Source: Peptostreptococcus equinus (GTDB lineage: Bacteria; Bacillota; Clostridia; Peptostreptococcales; Peptostreptococcaceae). Taken from it: 64,000 bases of DNA. The DNA is taken from positions 1,612,001-1,676,000 of the forward strand of contig NZ_CP114052.1 of NCBI RefSeq assembly GCF_027125355.1, written 5' to 3'. This document shows positions 18,185 to 26,966 of the stretch, one piece after another. The notes below the pieces were generated by a model. The model saw nothing but the letters and a program-made list of their open reading frames with translations, made no database searches and had not been told where the DNA came from. Within the stretch, counting starts at the first letter, position 1. Each line of letters opens with the position of its first letter. The position numbers and the translations under genes are program-made.

Positions 18185-19570
18185 TTATTTCATATCTAAC
18201 AAAAATGCTTTATAAGCTTTATATGCTTCATAAATATCCGCCTTACTGGTAATTTCATACGGAGCATGCATAGACATTACAGCTACACCGCTATCTATTA
18301 CCCTCATACCTTGTCTTGCCAATATATGGGCTATAGTTCCTCCTCCGCCTTGATCTACTTTGCCAAGTTCAGCTGTTTGGAAAAATATTTTATTGTCGTC
18401 CATTATTTTCCTCAGTGATGCAATATATTCAGCATTCGCATCATTTGTTCCTGATTTCCCTCTACTTCCTGTATATTTATTAAAAACTATACCTCTTCCA
18501 AAATATGCTGAATTTCTTTTTTCAAATACACTAGAATATAGTGGATCATATGCTGCGCTTACATCTGATGATAACATAGCTGAGTTTCTAAGAGCTCTTC
18601 TGGCAGCTAATGGAACATCCGGCTGAAGTATATTGGCAATTTCTGATACAATATCTTCAAAAAACATAGACTGCATTCCAGTAGCTCCAGTGCTACCTAT
18701 TTCTTCTTTATCTACCAAAATACAACAAGTGGTTCTATTTGTATTTTTACCTTCTAACATTGCAAAAAGAGATGTAAAAGCACAAACCCTATCATCCTGC
18801 CCATACGCCATAACCATAGACCTATCTAAACCGCAATCCCTCGCTTTACCAGCAGGAACTATTTCTAGTTCTGCAGACAAAAAATCTTCTTCATCTATTC
18901 CATATTTTTCTTTTAGTATATAAAGTATATTAGCTTTTACTAAATCTTTATCATCTGAATTTAATAATGGCTTGCTACCTACTAAAACATCCATATTCTC
19001 ACCTTCAATTACTATGCTAGCTTTTTTCTGTGTTTGATCTTGTGCCAGATGAACCAATAAATCACTTATAACTAAAACCGGATCACTATCTTCTTCTCCA
19101 ATTACTATATCGACCAGATTACCATTCTTTTTTGCTACTACTCCATGAATGGCAAGTGGAATAGTAACCCATTGATATTTTTTTATTCCACCATAGTAAT
19201 GAGTGTCTAAATAAGCAAGATCACTATTTTCATAAAGAGGATTTTGCTTTATATCTATTCTAGGTGAATCTATGTGAGCTCCTAAAATATTCATTCCTTT
19301 TTCAAAATCTTCCGCTCCAATATTAAAAAGTACTATAGATTTCTCCATCATAACAGAATAAACTTTATCTCCTGCTTTTAAAACAGATTTTTCTTCTATA
19401 ATTTTACTTAAGTTTTTATATCCCATATTTTCAGCCATATTTTGGGCTATTTTTACGCATTCTCTTTCTGTCTTCCCCATATCAATGCATTTTTTATATC
19501 TATCAATTAATACATCCATCTCTGACAATTCTTTTGAAGTATATGACTTCCAAGCATTTTCTCTAATCAT
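18185..19570 (-). CDS. M18-family aminopeptidase
   Basis: Cytoplasmic zinc aminopeptidase (family M18, aspartyl/lysyl aminopeptidase type), 461 residues. Motifs: GAHIDSPRIDIK with the first metal-binding His-x-Asp, LVDKEEIGSTGATGMQS with the catalytic Glu pair, MLSSDVSAAYDP with a metal Asp, and the C-terminal SMHAPYEITSKAD with the last His. The ATG at 19570 follows GGAGGAGGAC; an in-frame TTG five codons earlier overlaps that site. Downstream it is close to the PucR-type gene, so the two may form a unit that supplies and senses peptide-derived substrates. Confidence 0.92.
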   Translation of the reverse strand: MIRENAWKSYTSKELSEMDVLIDRYKKCIDMGKTERECVKIAQNMAENMGYKNLSKIIEEKSVLKAGDKVYSVMMEKSIVLFNIGAEDFEKGMNILGAHIDSPRIDIKQNPLYENSDLAYLDTHYYGGIKKYQWVTIPLAIHGVVAKKNGNLVDIVIGEEDSDPVLVISDLLVHLAQDQTQKKASIVIEGENMDVLVGSKPLLNSDDKDLVKANILYILKEKYGIDEEDFLSAELEIVPAGKARDCGLDRSMVMAYGQDDRVCAFTSLFAMLEGKNTNRTTCCILVDKEEIGSTGATGMQSMFFEDIVSEIANILQPDVPLAARRALRNSAMLSSDVSAAYDPLYSSVFEKRNSAYFGRGIVFNKYTGSRGKSGTNDANAEYIASLRKIMDDNKIFFQTAELGKVDQGGGGTIAHILARQGMRVIDSGVAVMSMHAPYEITSKADIYEAYKAYKAFLLDMK

Positions 19571-19613
19571 TTTGTCCTCCTCCAAGTTTTATTTTTTAAT
19601 CTTATAATAAAAA

Positions 19614-19668
19614 TAAGACCTCAAAATAGATTATATTAACTATTATACACATCTATGTCGAAGTCTTA
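19614..19668 (-). terminator. Likely terminator after the TIM-barrel gene
   Basis: Arms TAAGACTTCGACATAGAT and ATCTATTTTGAGGTCTTA pair at 15 of 18 positions around a 19-base loop, followed by TTTTTATT on the minus strand. Confidence 0.6.
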
Positions 19669-19698
19669 CACATATTTATTTTTATATTTTCTTAATTA

Positions 19699-20397
19699 TT
19701 AATCTGTCTCACTTCTATACTTATTCATCGTATCTTGGAAAAGTGTGTGAGTTGATGGCGGTGTAAATGTTATAGCATTTGCACCCGCTTCTATTGTAGC
19801 TTTAATACTTTCATCTGTATTTCCACCTGATGCTATTATTGGTAAATCTGGAAATTCAGCTCTTATTTTTCTTACAATATCAGGTGTTTTAGCCGCACCA
19901 GCAACATTGATTATTGAAGCTCCAGAATCAATTCTTTCTTGTATGTTCGTTTTGTCATCTACTACCGTTACTACTATTGGAATATCTACCGCCTTTGATA
20001 CTCCTAGTAAGTTCATATTACTAATTGGTGCATTCAAAACTACTCCCATAGCACCTTGGCTTTCCACATCCTTAGCAAGCCCTATAGTTCTAAGCCCCTT
20101 TGTAAGACCTCCACCTACTCCACAGAATACTGGAATATATGAAGCTTTTATAATAGCATCACTAATAGCTTGTTGAGGTGTAAAAGGATACACAGCAAAT
20201 ACAGCGTCGGCATCACAATTCCTAATAATTGCCAAATCAGTCGTAAATATTAAGCTTTTAATTCTTCTACCATATATCATTATACCGCTAGCTTTTCTTA
20301 CTTCAACGGGCATTGTAAGTATATTATGTCTTAATTTACTCTCGACCTGTGGTATCTTTCTCTCTCTTGAAATTACTGCGCAATCTTTAATTTCCAT
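19699..20397 (-). CDS. TIM-barrel protein of unknown function
   Basis: A 232-residue protein that looks like a (beta/alpha)8 barrel: repeated strand-turn segments such as IPVFCGVGGGLTKG, QGAMGVVLNAPIS, DIPIVVTVVDD, ASIINVAGAAKT, LPIIASGGNTDESIKATIEAGANAITF. The ASGGN/EAGA pair is a phosphate-binding pattern typical of barrels such as IMP dehydrogenase-like or dihydropyrimidine-type enzymes. A precise function is not recognised; database hits are often labelled hydrolase. The ATG at 20397 follows GGAGG; an upstream in-frame TTG is not better. It stands alone. Confidence 0.75.
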   Translation of the reverse strand: MEIKDCAVISRERKIPQVESKLRHNILTMPVEVRKASGIMIYGRRIKSLIFTTDLAIIRNCDADAVFAVYPFTPQQAISDAIIKASYIPVFCGVGGGLTKGLRTIGLAKDVESQGAMGVVLNAPISNMNLLGVSKAVDIPIVVTVVDDKTNIQERIDSGASIINVAGAAKTPDIVRKIRAEFPDLPIIASGGNTDESIKATIEAGANAITFTPPSTHTLFQDTMNKYRSETD

Positions 20398-20613
20398 ATA
20401 CAATCCTCCAATCTATAAAAGCACTAAAATGCAGCCTTTTAATAATTACCTTCATATTCTATATTTATTTTATTAAATAGTCAATGAATTTTTATAGCTT
20501 TTTACTTATAATTTATTATTTACCCAAATATTTTCTTTTTTATATGTTATTATTAATTTTTTGTTAAAGGCTAATCAAATTTTTTATATGGATAATAAAA
20601 TTATATTTCTTGT

Positions 20614-21159
20614 TTATGAATAATAAATTAACATACTTATTGCACAAGTTCCTTCACCAGCATTTTTATAAAAGTGTTTTTGATCTGCTGCAAATTTTAA
20701 CGAATCACCTTTTTCTAATATAAACTTTTCTTCGCCTACAGAAATTTCAGCCCTTCCATCAAAAATAGTTATATATTCTTCTGATTTTACTAAATGTGGC
20801 TCAGCATTTAATATTCCTCCTTCTTCTATAAGAATTCTATACATCTCAAAATGTTTTTTATCATCGAAAGTAAAAGTAGGATAATTTAGGTATTTTTGAT
20901 GTTCATCATTAATAAGTGGTTGCACCTCTTTTACTACTACACTTTCCAAATTATCCTCTTCCATTATTGAAGTAAATGATACTTTAAAACCATTTGCTAT
21001 TTTCCAAATTACTGAAATAGTTGGGTTTACATCTCCTTTTTCTATCTGAGAAAGCATACTTCTAGAAACTCCTGTCAATGCAGCAGCTTTATCCAATGTT
21101 ATATGTTTTTCTTCTCTTATTTTTTTCACATTATTTGCTATTCTTACATTAATACTCAT
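20614..21159 (-). CDS. XRE-family regulator with C-terminal cupin domain
   Basis: DNA-binding regulator of 181 residues. The N-terminal 65 residues form an XRE helix-turn-helix (ITLDKAAALTGVSRSMLSQIEKG) and residues 100-181 a cupin barrel (HLVKSEEYITIFDGRAEISVGEE, GDSLKFAADQKHFYKN) that would sense a small ligand. Such regulators commonly sit divergent to a LysE-type amino acid exporter, and here the remains of one lie on the opposite strand. Three palindromes between the two overlap both promoters, so autoregulation is likely. The ATG follows GGTGG. Confidence 0.9.
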   Translation of the reverse strand: MSINVRIANNVKKIREEKHITLDKAAALTGVSRSMLSQIEKGDVNPTISVIWKIANGFKVSFTSIMEEDNLESVVVKEVQPLINDEHQKYLNYPTFTFDDKKHFEMYRILIEEGGILNAEPHLVKSEEYITIFDGRAEISVGEEKFILEKGDSLKFAADQKHFYKNAGEGTCAISMLIYYS

Positions 21160-21215
21160 TTTTTTACCACCTACCCATAAAGTTAAATATATTATACCAT
21201 TTTTTACACAGTTTA

Positions 21216-21245
21216 ATTATAATACATAAAAACTGTCCAGTACAA
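21216..21245 (-). promoter_or_regulatory. Promoter of the XRE-cupin gene
   Basis: Minus strand TTGTAC (21240-21245), 18-base spacer, TATAAT (21216-21221). The -35 box overlaps the first ACAATATATTGT palindrome. A second candidate, TGGTATAAT with an extended -10, lies closer to the gene. Confidence 0.5.
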
Positions 21246-21317
21246 TATATTGTTATTTTATTATAATTTATTACATTTTCATTGACAATATATTGTAATT
21301 AAAGTGCAATATATTGT
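21242..21317. promoter_or_regulatory. Three 12-base palindromes, candidate operators of the XRE-cupin regulator
   Basis: ACAATATATTGT at 21242-21253 and 21285-21296, and GCAATATATTGT at 21306-21317. Centre spacings are 43 and 21 bases, close to four and two helical turns, so all face the same side of the DNA. The first overlaps the regulator's -35 box; the second overlaps TTGACA (21283-21288) and the third a TGCAAT -10 reading toward the exporter remnant. Confidence 0.75.
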
Positions 21318-21361
21318 ATCAAAATTATGCATAATAAAAATATATTTATTGTATAGTTTCA

Positions 21362-21571
21362 ATGGAGGCTTATATATTGCCTTTTTATCAAGGTAATACT
21401 CCTATTTTACTAGGATTTTCTTTCTTGCTAGCAACTATTGGATTCATTTTTACACTTTGTTGGGCATTATTTGGTTCAGTATTTAAATCACTATTCTCTG
21501 AACATGCCAAAATAACAAATATTGTAATGTCAATTCTATTAGCTTATTGTGCAATTTCATTATTCTTATAA
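21362..21571 (+). pseudogene. Truncated LysE-family exporter, C-terminal remnant
   Basis: Only the last 69 codons of a LysE/RhtB-type amino acid exporter remain. The piece CWALFGSVFKSLFSEHAKI followed by TNIVMSILLAYCAISLF matches the family C-terminus (WALFG...L...N.VM..LL), while the first four membrane segments are missing. The apparent ATG has no upstream ribosome binding site; GGAGG lies inside the frame, and a stop occurs at 21335-21337. The operator-promoter region runs directly into this fragment, so an internal deletion probably removed about two thirds of the gene. The divergent regulator is intact. Confidence 0.75.
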
Positions 21572-21668
21572 ATATACATTCTTAGTAACAAAATTTAAAT
21601 ATTTATTTATAAGAGTTATTTTTATACTGATATACATTAGTAATAATCATTTACTTAATCGACATTTT

Positions 21669-21678
21669 TGCTATAATA
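21669..21678 (+). promoter_or_regulatory. Extended -10 promoter before the nuclease gene
   Basis: TTTGCTATAAT has TATAAT with an upstream TG-n element and no good -35 box, about 30 bases ahead of the nuclease ribosome binding site. Confidence 0.4.
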
Positions 21679-21704
21679 GTAATATGTGAAATGGAGGTAG
21701 TAAA

Positions 21705-22511
21705 TTGAAAAAAATTAACAAGATTTTTAAGTTGATTCTAAGTTCTATTATAGTATTTTGTCTAGTTTCCACTCTATCTGCATGTACCAAAAATGCTAAA
21801 GACGATAGTGATGCTACTTTTACAAAGGCTAGAGTCACTAGAGTCACAGATGGTGATACCATTAGTGTTAATATAAATGGTGGCGATTATAAGATTAGAA
21901 TGGTTGGTGTAGATACACCAGAAACTGTTCATCCCAATAAACCCGTAGAATACTATGGAAAAGAGGCTAGTAATTTTACAAAAAAACAATTGGCTGGAAA
22001 AACTATATACCTTCAAAAAGATGTCTCTGATACAGATAAGTATGGTAGATTATTGAGATACATTTGGTTAGAAAAACCACAAAACGATAACCCAAGCAAT
22101 GACGAGATTAAAAACAAAATGTACAATGCAATTCTTGTAAAAGAAGGATACGCATATGTATACACTTATCAGCCAGATATCAGATATAATGACTTATTTA
22201 GACAACTACAAGCTGATGCAAGAGAAGGAAAAATAGGATTATGGTCAGACCCTAGCCAAACAAAAGAGGAGAATTCAAGACTAACAACTAAAAAAAACCT
22301 CAAAAAAAATGTAGAAAATAATAAGAACTCAAAAGAAAATATAAATGATTCAACAAATAACAACAATAAAAAAATAAAGGGAAATAAAAATTCAAAAGTT
22401 TATCATATACCAGGGAGTAGATCTTACAACACTATAAAAGAATCCAATACTATATATTTTGATAGTGAAAAAGATGCGAAAGATGCTGGATATAGAAAAG
22501 CTCAAAATTAA
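21705..22511 (+). CDS. Thermonuclease-family lipoprotein (SNase-like)
   Basis: Secreted lipoprotein nuclease of 268 residues. A signal peptide with lipobox LSAC (Cys27) is followed by a staphylococcal-nuclease-like domain (residues about 38-185): VTDGDTISVNINGGDYKIRM, GVDTPETVHP, YGKEASNFTKKQL, DKYGRLLRY and EGYAYVYTY, with the catalytic Asp/Arg/Glu pattern present. A lysine/asparagine-rich linker leads to a C-terminal YHIPGSRSY...AKDAGYRKA motif like the Ada metal-binding module but lacking its cysteines. The start codon is TTG at 21705 behind GGAGG. A close paralogue lies at 46020. Confidence 0.9.
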   Translation: MKKINKIFKLILSSIIVFCLVSTLSACTKNAKDDSDATFTKARVTRVTDGDTISVNINGGDYKIRMVGVDTPETVHPNKPVEYYGKEASNFTKKQLAGKTIYLQKDVSDTDKYGRLLRYIWLEKPQNDNPSNDEIKNKMYNAILVKEGYAYVYTYQPDIRYNDLFRQLQADAREGKIGLWSDPSQTKEENSRLTTKKNLKKNVENNKNSKENINDSTNNNNKKIKGNKNSKVYHIPGSRSYNTIKESNTIYFDSEKDAKDAGYRKAQN

Positions 22512-22512
22512 T

Positions 22513-22557
22513 AAATAGCTTTATTTTATGCTTTTATTGCATAAAATAAAGCTATTT
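22513..22557. terminator. Bidirectional terminator
   Basis: Perfect 19-base stem AAATAGCTTTATTTTATGC with a 7-base loop, ending in T-runs on both strands. It serves the nuclease gene (+) and the convergent ABC permease gene (-). Confidence 0.93.
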
Positions 22558-22560
22558 TTG

Positions 22561-24156
22561 TTATTGTATATCTCTCATATTATATGCTATATAACCTAAT
22601 TTAATAAGTAAATATCCCACAAGAACCATTACAATTGAAGGCCATAAATCTATTTTTTCTATAGGATACTGAACTACGTATCCATATGGTACAATACTCT
22701 TAAAAATATTATCCAAGTCTAGCAACTTTCCTAAATACATTACAAAAAAGGAATAAGTAAGATATATATAATTCAATTTTGCAAATTTAGGTAAAGCCCC
22801 TATTAAAAAAACGTTTATTCCCAGCATTAAGAAATTAGCCGGTACAAATAATAATGATGCCTTTAAAAACACATCTAAATCTGGTATAGAACCCAGATAT
22901 TGTTTTCCCACTGCCCAAAAAACAACTGATATCTGCAATTGAAATAATATAATCGCTAAAATACATATCCATAAATATGAATTTAGGTACTGATTCCTAG
23001 ATACAGCCTTGGTAAGTATCTCATCTATTCTTTTACTTTTTTCTTCATATATAGTTCTATTAATAATCACTAATACTGGAATACATGCTATTATTGACAT
23101 TATATACATAAACATTGATATAAATTGTTCTACAAGTTTACCACTACCTGCACCATAAAACATAGCTTTCATCATATCGGATGAATTTATATATGATTCC
23201 ATATCCCCAAATACAGAACCATATATCGCTGCTAAAGAAAATATCAAAGCTACCCATAATACCAGAGTTTTATAAGTTAGTTTAATAGAAAAAGTCCTAA
23301 TTCCTCTTAGTATATAACCTGCGTGTTTTTTACCTTTGAATTGAGGAATTAGACCAGTTCCTATATCTCTTTTTAAGGCTATAATGAATGAAATACATAG
23401 TATTACTAATATTTCTAATACTATTATAGCTATAGGCCAAAAATAATTGTTCACAAAATTCTCAGTTCTAAGTATTAATCCCAAAGGCGATATCAATGAT
23501 AGAGTTTCATTGGATAAATCTCCTATAGCCCTCATAAAATATAAAGCCAATAATATTAAAAATGAAAATCCCATTGCACTTCTATTATTTACACAAATTT
23601 GAGAGAAAAATATACTTATTGCTCCAAATAAAACTCCACTTACAAATATAGCTAATGAAAAATTCAAACATCCCAAAAATGCTAACTTTGGACTAATATA
23701 ATATAAACCTATACAAGTTATTATGGCCACAATCAAATTTGATAGAACTAGTATTATACTAATAGAACTAATACTTGAAAGCCTACCAAGCGGTAGCGAT
23801 TTTAATAACTCTAATCTTCCATCTTCTTCATCTTTTCTAGTATTTGCACTTATTAAAAATATATTGTAGATAGCAATCATAACTATAGAATATAACAACA
23901 TATAATTTGCATACATTGAACCTAATGTAAATTCCTTTTTTTCAAAAACAGGTCCAACAATTGCTATCATTGCTGGATTTTTCATAGTATCTACCAATGA
24001 CTTGATATTAGAGGTTGTCTTAATTAAATCATCATATACAGGAACTAATAACACTAAAAATGCGCATATGAAAATTATCCACAAAGGAAGTTTTATTCTT
24101 TCTCTTTTTAAGGTAAAAAACGCCAAAGATCCCGTATTTCTAAATAATTTACTCAT
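22561..24156 (-). CDS. ABC exporter permease (polyketide-antibiotic-exporter type)
   Basis: Membrane subunit of an ABC exporter, 531 residues with about 12 membrane segments in two similar halves (around residues 20-265 and 290-530). The double-length layout and motif ANTRKDEEDGRLELLKSLPLGR cut in two with a later IYEEKSKRIDEILTKAVSR resemble permeases annotated as exporters of polyketide antibiotics. The ATG at 24156 follows AGGTAGGTG; the frame is also open to a GTG right after the upstream gene's stop. It is translationally coupled to the ATPase gene. Cargo unknown. Confidence 0.85.
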   Translation of the reverse strand: MSKLFRNTGSLAFFTLKRERIKLPLWIIFICAFLVLLVPVYDDLIKTTSNIKSLVDTMKNPAMIAIVGPVFEKKEFTLGSMYANYMLLYSIVMIAIYNIFLISANTRKDEEDGRLELLKSLPLGRLSSISSISIILVLSNLIVAIITCIGLYYISPKLAFLGCLNFSLAIFVSGVLFGAISIFFSQICVNNRSAMGFSFLILLALYFMRAIGDLSNETLSLISPLGLILRTENFVNNYFWPIAIIVLEILVILCISFIIALKRDIGTGLIPQFKGKKHAGYILRGIRTFSIKLTYKTLVLWVALIFSLAAIYGSVFGDMESYINSSDMMKAMFYGAGSGKLVEQFISMFMYIMSIIACIPVLVIINRTIYEEKSKRIDEILTKAVSRNQYLNSYLWICILAIILFQLQISVVFWAVGKQYLGSIPDLDVFLKASLLFVPANFLMLGINVFLIGALPKFAKLNYIYLTYSFFVMYLGKLLDLDNIFKSIVPYGYVVQYPIEKIDLWPSIVMVLVGYLLIKLGYIAYNMRDIQ

Positions 24157-24165
24157 ATTCAACAC

Positions 24166-25032
24166 CTACCTATAATGACTCATAAACAATTCTTCCAATG
24201 TTTGACTTTTACTTTCAATAGATTTAATGTTATATGAGTTCAGTTCATTAATCAATAAACCTATATTTTCTTTATCCACACTTAACTCCAATCTATTTCC
24301 AATAATAGAAATATTTTTAACTGGTGTTAGTAATTTAATAACTGGTTTTTGAGTTTCTATAATAAAATTACTAGTATTTAAATGTTTTATATCATTTAAT
24401 TTACCTGATTCTATTATTTTTCCATACTTTATTATACTTATAGAATCACACAAGCTTTCTACTTCAGTTAAAATATGTGAAGATAATAAAATACTTTTTC
24501 CTTGATTCTTTAATTTCTTCACTTGTTTTTGAAATATACTTTCCATAAGCGGATCTAAACCTGATGTAGGTTCATCAAATATATATAAATCTACATCTGA
24601 ACAAAGAGCTGCTATTAAGGCTACTTTTTGCCTATTTCCCTTAGAATATGTCCTACATTTTTTTCTAGGATCTAATTCAAATTCTTCCATTAAATCATCT
24701 CTGTATTTTTTCTCCCTACTATCCTTTATTCTCAAAAATAAATCTATGACTTCTCCGCCTGTCATATTTGGCCATAAATTTACATCTCCAGGAACATAGG
24801 AAAGATTTCTATGTATAGAGACAGCATCTTTCCAAGCATCCATACCAAAAACTCTAGCTGAACCTTTTGATTTTAGCATACCTAGAATAATTCTAAGTGT
24901 AGTGGTTTTTCCAGATCCGTTTGGACCAATAAATCCTAAAACCTCACCGTTATCAAGGCTTAAATTAATATTATCCAAAGCCTTATACCTTCCAAATGAT
25001 TTACTAACATTTTCAAGCTCTATTAACTTCAT
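24166..25032 (-). CDS. ABC exporter ATP-binding protein
   Basis: Cytoplasmic ATPase subunit driving the adjacent permease, 288 residues. Walker A GPNGSGKTT (about residue 36), Q-loop region VPGDVNLWPN, signature YSKGNRQKVAL (LSGGQ variant), Walker B LYIFDEPTSGLDP and switch His in LLSSHILTEVE are all present. The C-terminal 75 residues are a non-catalytic extension common in drug-exporter ATPases. The ATG at 25032 lies behind GGAGATG; an in-frame TTG upstream overlaps that site. The two genes are separated by nine bases. Confidence 0.93.
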   Translation of the reverse strand: MKLIELENVSKSFGRYKALDNINLSLDNGEVLGFIGPNGSGKTTTLRIILGMLKSKGSARVFGMDAWKDAVSIHRNLSYVPGDVNLWPNMTGGEVIDLFLRIKDSREKKYRDDLMEEFELDPRKKCRTYSKGNRQKVALIAALCSDVDLYIFDEPTSGLDPLMESIFQKQVKKLKNQGKSILLSSHILTEVESLCDSISIIKYGKIIESGKLNDIKHLNTSNFIIETQKPVIKLLTPVKNISIIGNRLELSVDKENIGLLINELNSYNIKSIESKSQTLEELFMSHYR

Positions 25033-25130
25033 TAAAGTCATCTCCAAACTAATAAATACATTTTAAATATAATTAAAAATTATATAAATATAACTATAAC
25101 TACTATAAATAAAATATGTAGTATTTTTGT

Positions 25131-25700
25131 TTATACTCTTAACAAACCCCTAAAACCTCTCGAAGCATAATAGGATTCCACACCATTATGATAAATAAAA
25201 GTTCTATTATATCTTTTATCTCCAAACAGTCCTCCTCCAAGTTTTCTCATAGAATTTGGTGTTTCTATCCAACTTGAAGATTTAAAATCAAAATCTCCTA
25301 GACTTTGCAATTTTCTATACCAATTTTCATCTAAAATTTCTATGCCAATTTTTTCTGCTACTGTATGAGCATCGCTTATTGGCTTATTTTTCTTCCTTTT
25401 TTCCCAAGCTTGTAAATCATAGCAAAGACTTCTCCTACCCGATGGACTTTCTATAGAAAAATCACAAAAAATATATTTATCATTGTGCTCGTCATATTCT
25501 ATTAAATCTGGTTCCCCACCAGTTTTCTCCATCCTGTAAATAATTTCTACTAAGTTTCTATTTTTTTCTAGTCTATTTTCCACATTTACCCAGTCTATTT
25601 GTGGATGACGATGCATATTTTCTAAGAATCTTAGCTCCAAAAGTTTTATAAACTCTTTTATTGATTTATTATCAAGTTTTATTTCTTCAATATTTTTCAT
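25131..25700 (-). CDS. DUF4256 family protein
   Basis: A 189-residue protein of the DUF4256 family; function unknown. Characteristic stretches are KTGGEPDLIEYD, ESPSGRRSLCYDLQAWEKR, SSSWIETPNSMRKLGG and YHNGVESYYASRGFRG at the C-terminus. No signal peptide or membrane segment. It is monocistronic, with a start behind a weak GGTAAATTTT site. The high conservation of the visible motifs indicates a genuine folded protein. Confidence 0.85.
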   Translation of the reverse strand: MKNIEEIKLDNKSIKEFIKLLELRFLENMHRHPQIDWVNVENRLEKNRNLVEIIYRMEKTGGEPDLIEYDEHNDKYIFCDFSIESPSGRRSLCYDLQAWEKRKKNKPISDAHTVAEKIGIEILDENWYRKLQSLGDFDFKSSSWIETPNSMRKLGGGLFGDKRYNRTFIYHNGVESYYASRGFRGLLRV

Positions 25701-25813
25701 AAAATTTACCTTTCCATTTATTGACTGAGATTGTATAAAATATATAAAAATATCTATACATAAATGTTTATTTTTGCATTCTTTGTATTACATATTATAA
25801 TTCAAAAATTTTT

Positions 25814-25939
25814 AAACGTCAATAATTTTACCACTTTAATAGCTAGACTAACTGTAAGTTCATTTGCTAATATTAGTACAGGTTCTAGATATATTACTAC
25901 TTTTTGTCTTTTTCCTGCCGATAGCTCGCTGTAATGTTT
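25814..25939 (-). pseudogene. Relic of an ABC transporter ATPase
   Basis: In the gap between the DUF4256 and flavodoxin genes one minus-strand frame reads HYSELSAGKRQKVVI, then LEPVLILANELTVSLA and KVVKLL before a stop. This follows the order of an ABC ATPase C-terminal half: YPSELSGGQRQRVAI, ...PKLILADEPTGALD..., KLL. The catalytic Asp-Glu of Walker B has become Asn-Glu, the Pro after it is Leu, and about eight residues are missing between the motifs. No start codon or Walker A is nearby. Confidence 0.65.
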
Positions 25940-25951
25940 TATTTTTCAACT

Positions 25952-25990
25952 AAAAAAGAAACCTTTGCTGTAATTGCAAAAGTTTCCTTT
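25952..25990 (-). terminator. Terminator after the flavodoxin-domain gene
   Basis: Stem GGAAAC-TTTTGC/GCAAAGG-TTTC with one mismatch and a 7-base loop, followed by TTTTTTA on the minus strand, just past the stop at 25994. Confidence 0.8.
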
Positions 25991-25993
25991 TCC

Positions 25994-26542
25994 TTATTTA
26001 TTATTCTCATTAAACCAACTTACAAGCGGAACTATATAAGATTTATCAGTCCAATCTGAGCTATTATCTATCATATCCAACATATCATCTGCATTTAATT
26101 TTCCTTCATCAATAGACAAATCTTCATGCTTCTTTTTCCTTAACAAAGCCTTTCTCACAAGTTTCATTATTGTTTTATCTCTAAAGGTCATGTTTTTTAT
26201 GTCCATTGATCCTCGACCATAGAAAAATTCTCCTATTTTTAATATATTACTATCATCCATCAGTGCATCCTTATATGAATCATCAGAATCTGCAGCTCCT
26301 ACACAAAATATTGCTAGTTTTTTGAATCTCAAGACATCTATATGTTTCTTCATAAAACTGTAACAGGCAAATACTGATGCATACACTCCACCAACTAATA
26401 TAATTATATCATTTTTTTCTATATCAAAAACAGTTACATCTTCAATTTCTTTTACTTTAAGATTTGTTTCTTCAGCAATCCAATTTGCATATTTTTTGCT
26501 GGCTCCATATTTTGATTTATAAATTATAATACCTTTATACAT
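25994..26542 (-). CDS. Flavodoxin-domain protein
   Basis: A 182-residue protein with a flavodoxin-like fold, of the type found in protoporphyrinogen oxidase HemG-like and menaquinone-dependent proteins. The N-terminal IIIYKSKYGASKKYANWIAE matches the FMN phosphate-binding loop (here KYGASKKYA), followed by IIILVGGVYASVF and LAIFCVGAADSDD. It probably binds FMN and transfers electrons; partner unknown. Start behind GAGAGGTAGG. The gene lies upstream of a strong terminator and downstream of a small membrane protein gene 52 bases away. Confidence 0.85.
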   Translation of the reverse strand: MYKGIIIYKSKYGASKKYANWIAEETNLKVKEIEDVTVFDIEKNDIIILVGGVYASVFACYSFMKKHIDVLRFKKLAIFCVGAADSDDSYKDALMDDSNILKIGEFFYGRGSMDIKNMTFRDKTIMKLVRKALLRKKKHEDLSIDEGKLNADDMLDMIDNSSDWTDKSYIVPLVSWFNENNK

Positions 26543-26594
26543 AGTACCTACCTCTCACTTTATGTCTTGTTATTATTTATTATTAAATATTTTA

Positions 26595-26951
26595 CTAATT
26601 ATATATCTTTCTTCCGAATATATTAGACTCTCTACTATATTTCTTTCTTATTTTTGAATATGCAAGAATATTTAGCGGAATACCAATATTAATAGTTAGC
26701 AATAATGTTATAAATGCAACATTTAAATAATTTTCAATTAAAAATAATGATATCCATAAAGGCATTGAAGATAAAATCCAAACAATACCATGCTCTTTAC
26801 TAAAAGGCTTTACTTCCATTATTGAGTAATTTGATTTGCTAAAAAATGCTATAAATTCTATTGGAAGCCTCATATTAAGAGCTAATATACCTAAAATAGT
26901 AAGTATAACAGCGGATACTGATATAAATATATATGAAATTATAATTCCCAT
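26595..26951 (-). CDS. Small membrane protein, family not recognised
   Basis: 118 residues with three or four hydrophobic segments (roughly residues 3-26, 53-70, 74-98) and a basic C-terminus (KIRKKYSRESNIFGRK). No catalytic motif is evident. It resembles small clostridial membrane proteins of the DUF3784 kind in size and layout, but the match is not firm. The ATG follows AAAGGTGG. It sits 15 bases behind the VOC-domain gene and is likely co-transcribed with it. Confidence 0.65.
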   Translation of the reverse strand: MGIIISYIFISVSAVILTILGILALNMRLPIEFIAFFSKSNYSIMEVKPFSKEHGIVWILSSMPLWISLFLIENYLNVAFITLLLTINIGIPLNILAYSKIRKKYSRESNIFGRKIYN

Positions 26952-26966
26952 TAATTTACCACCTTT

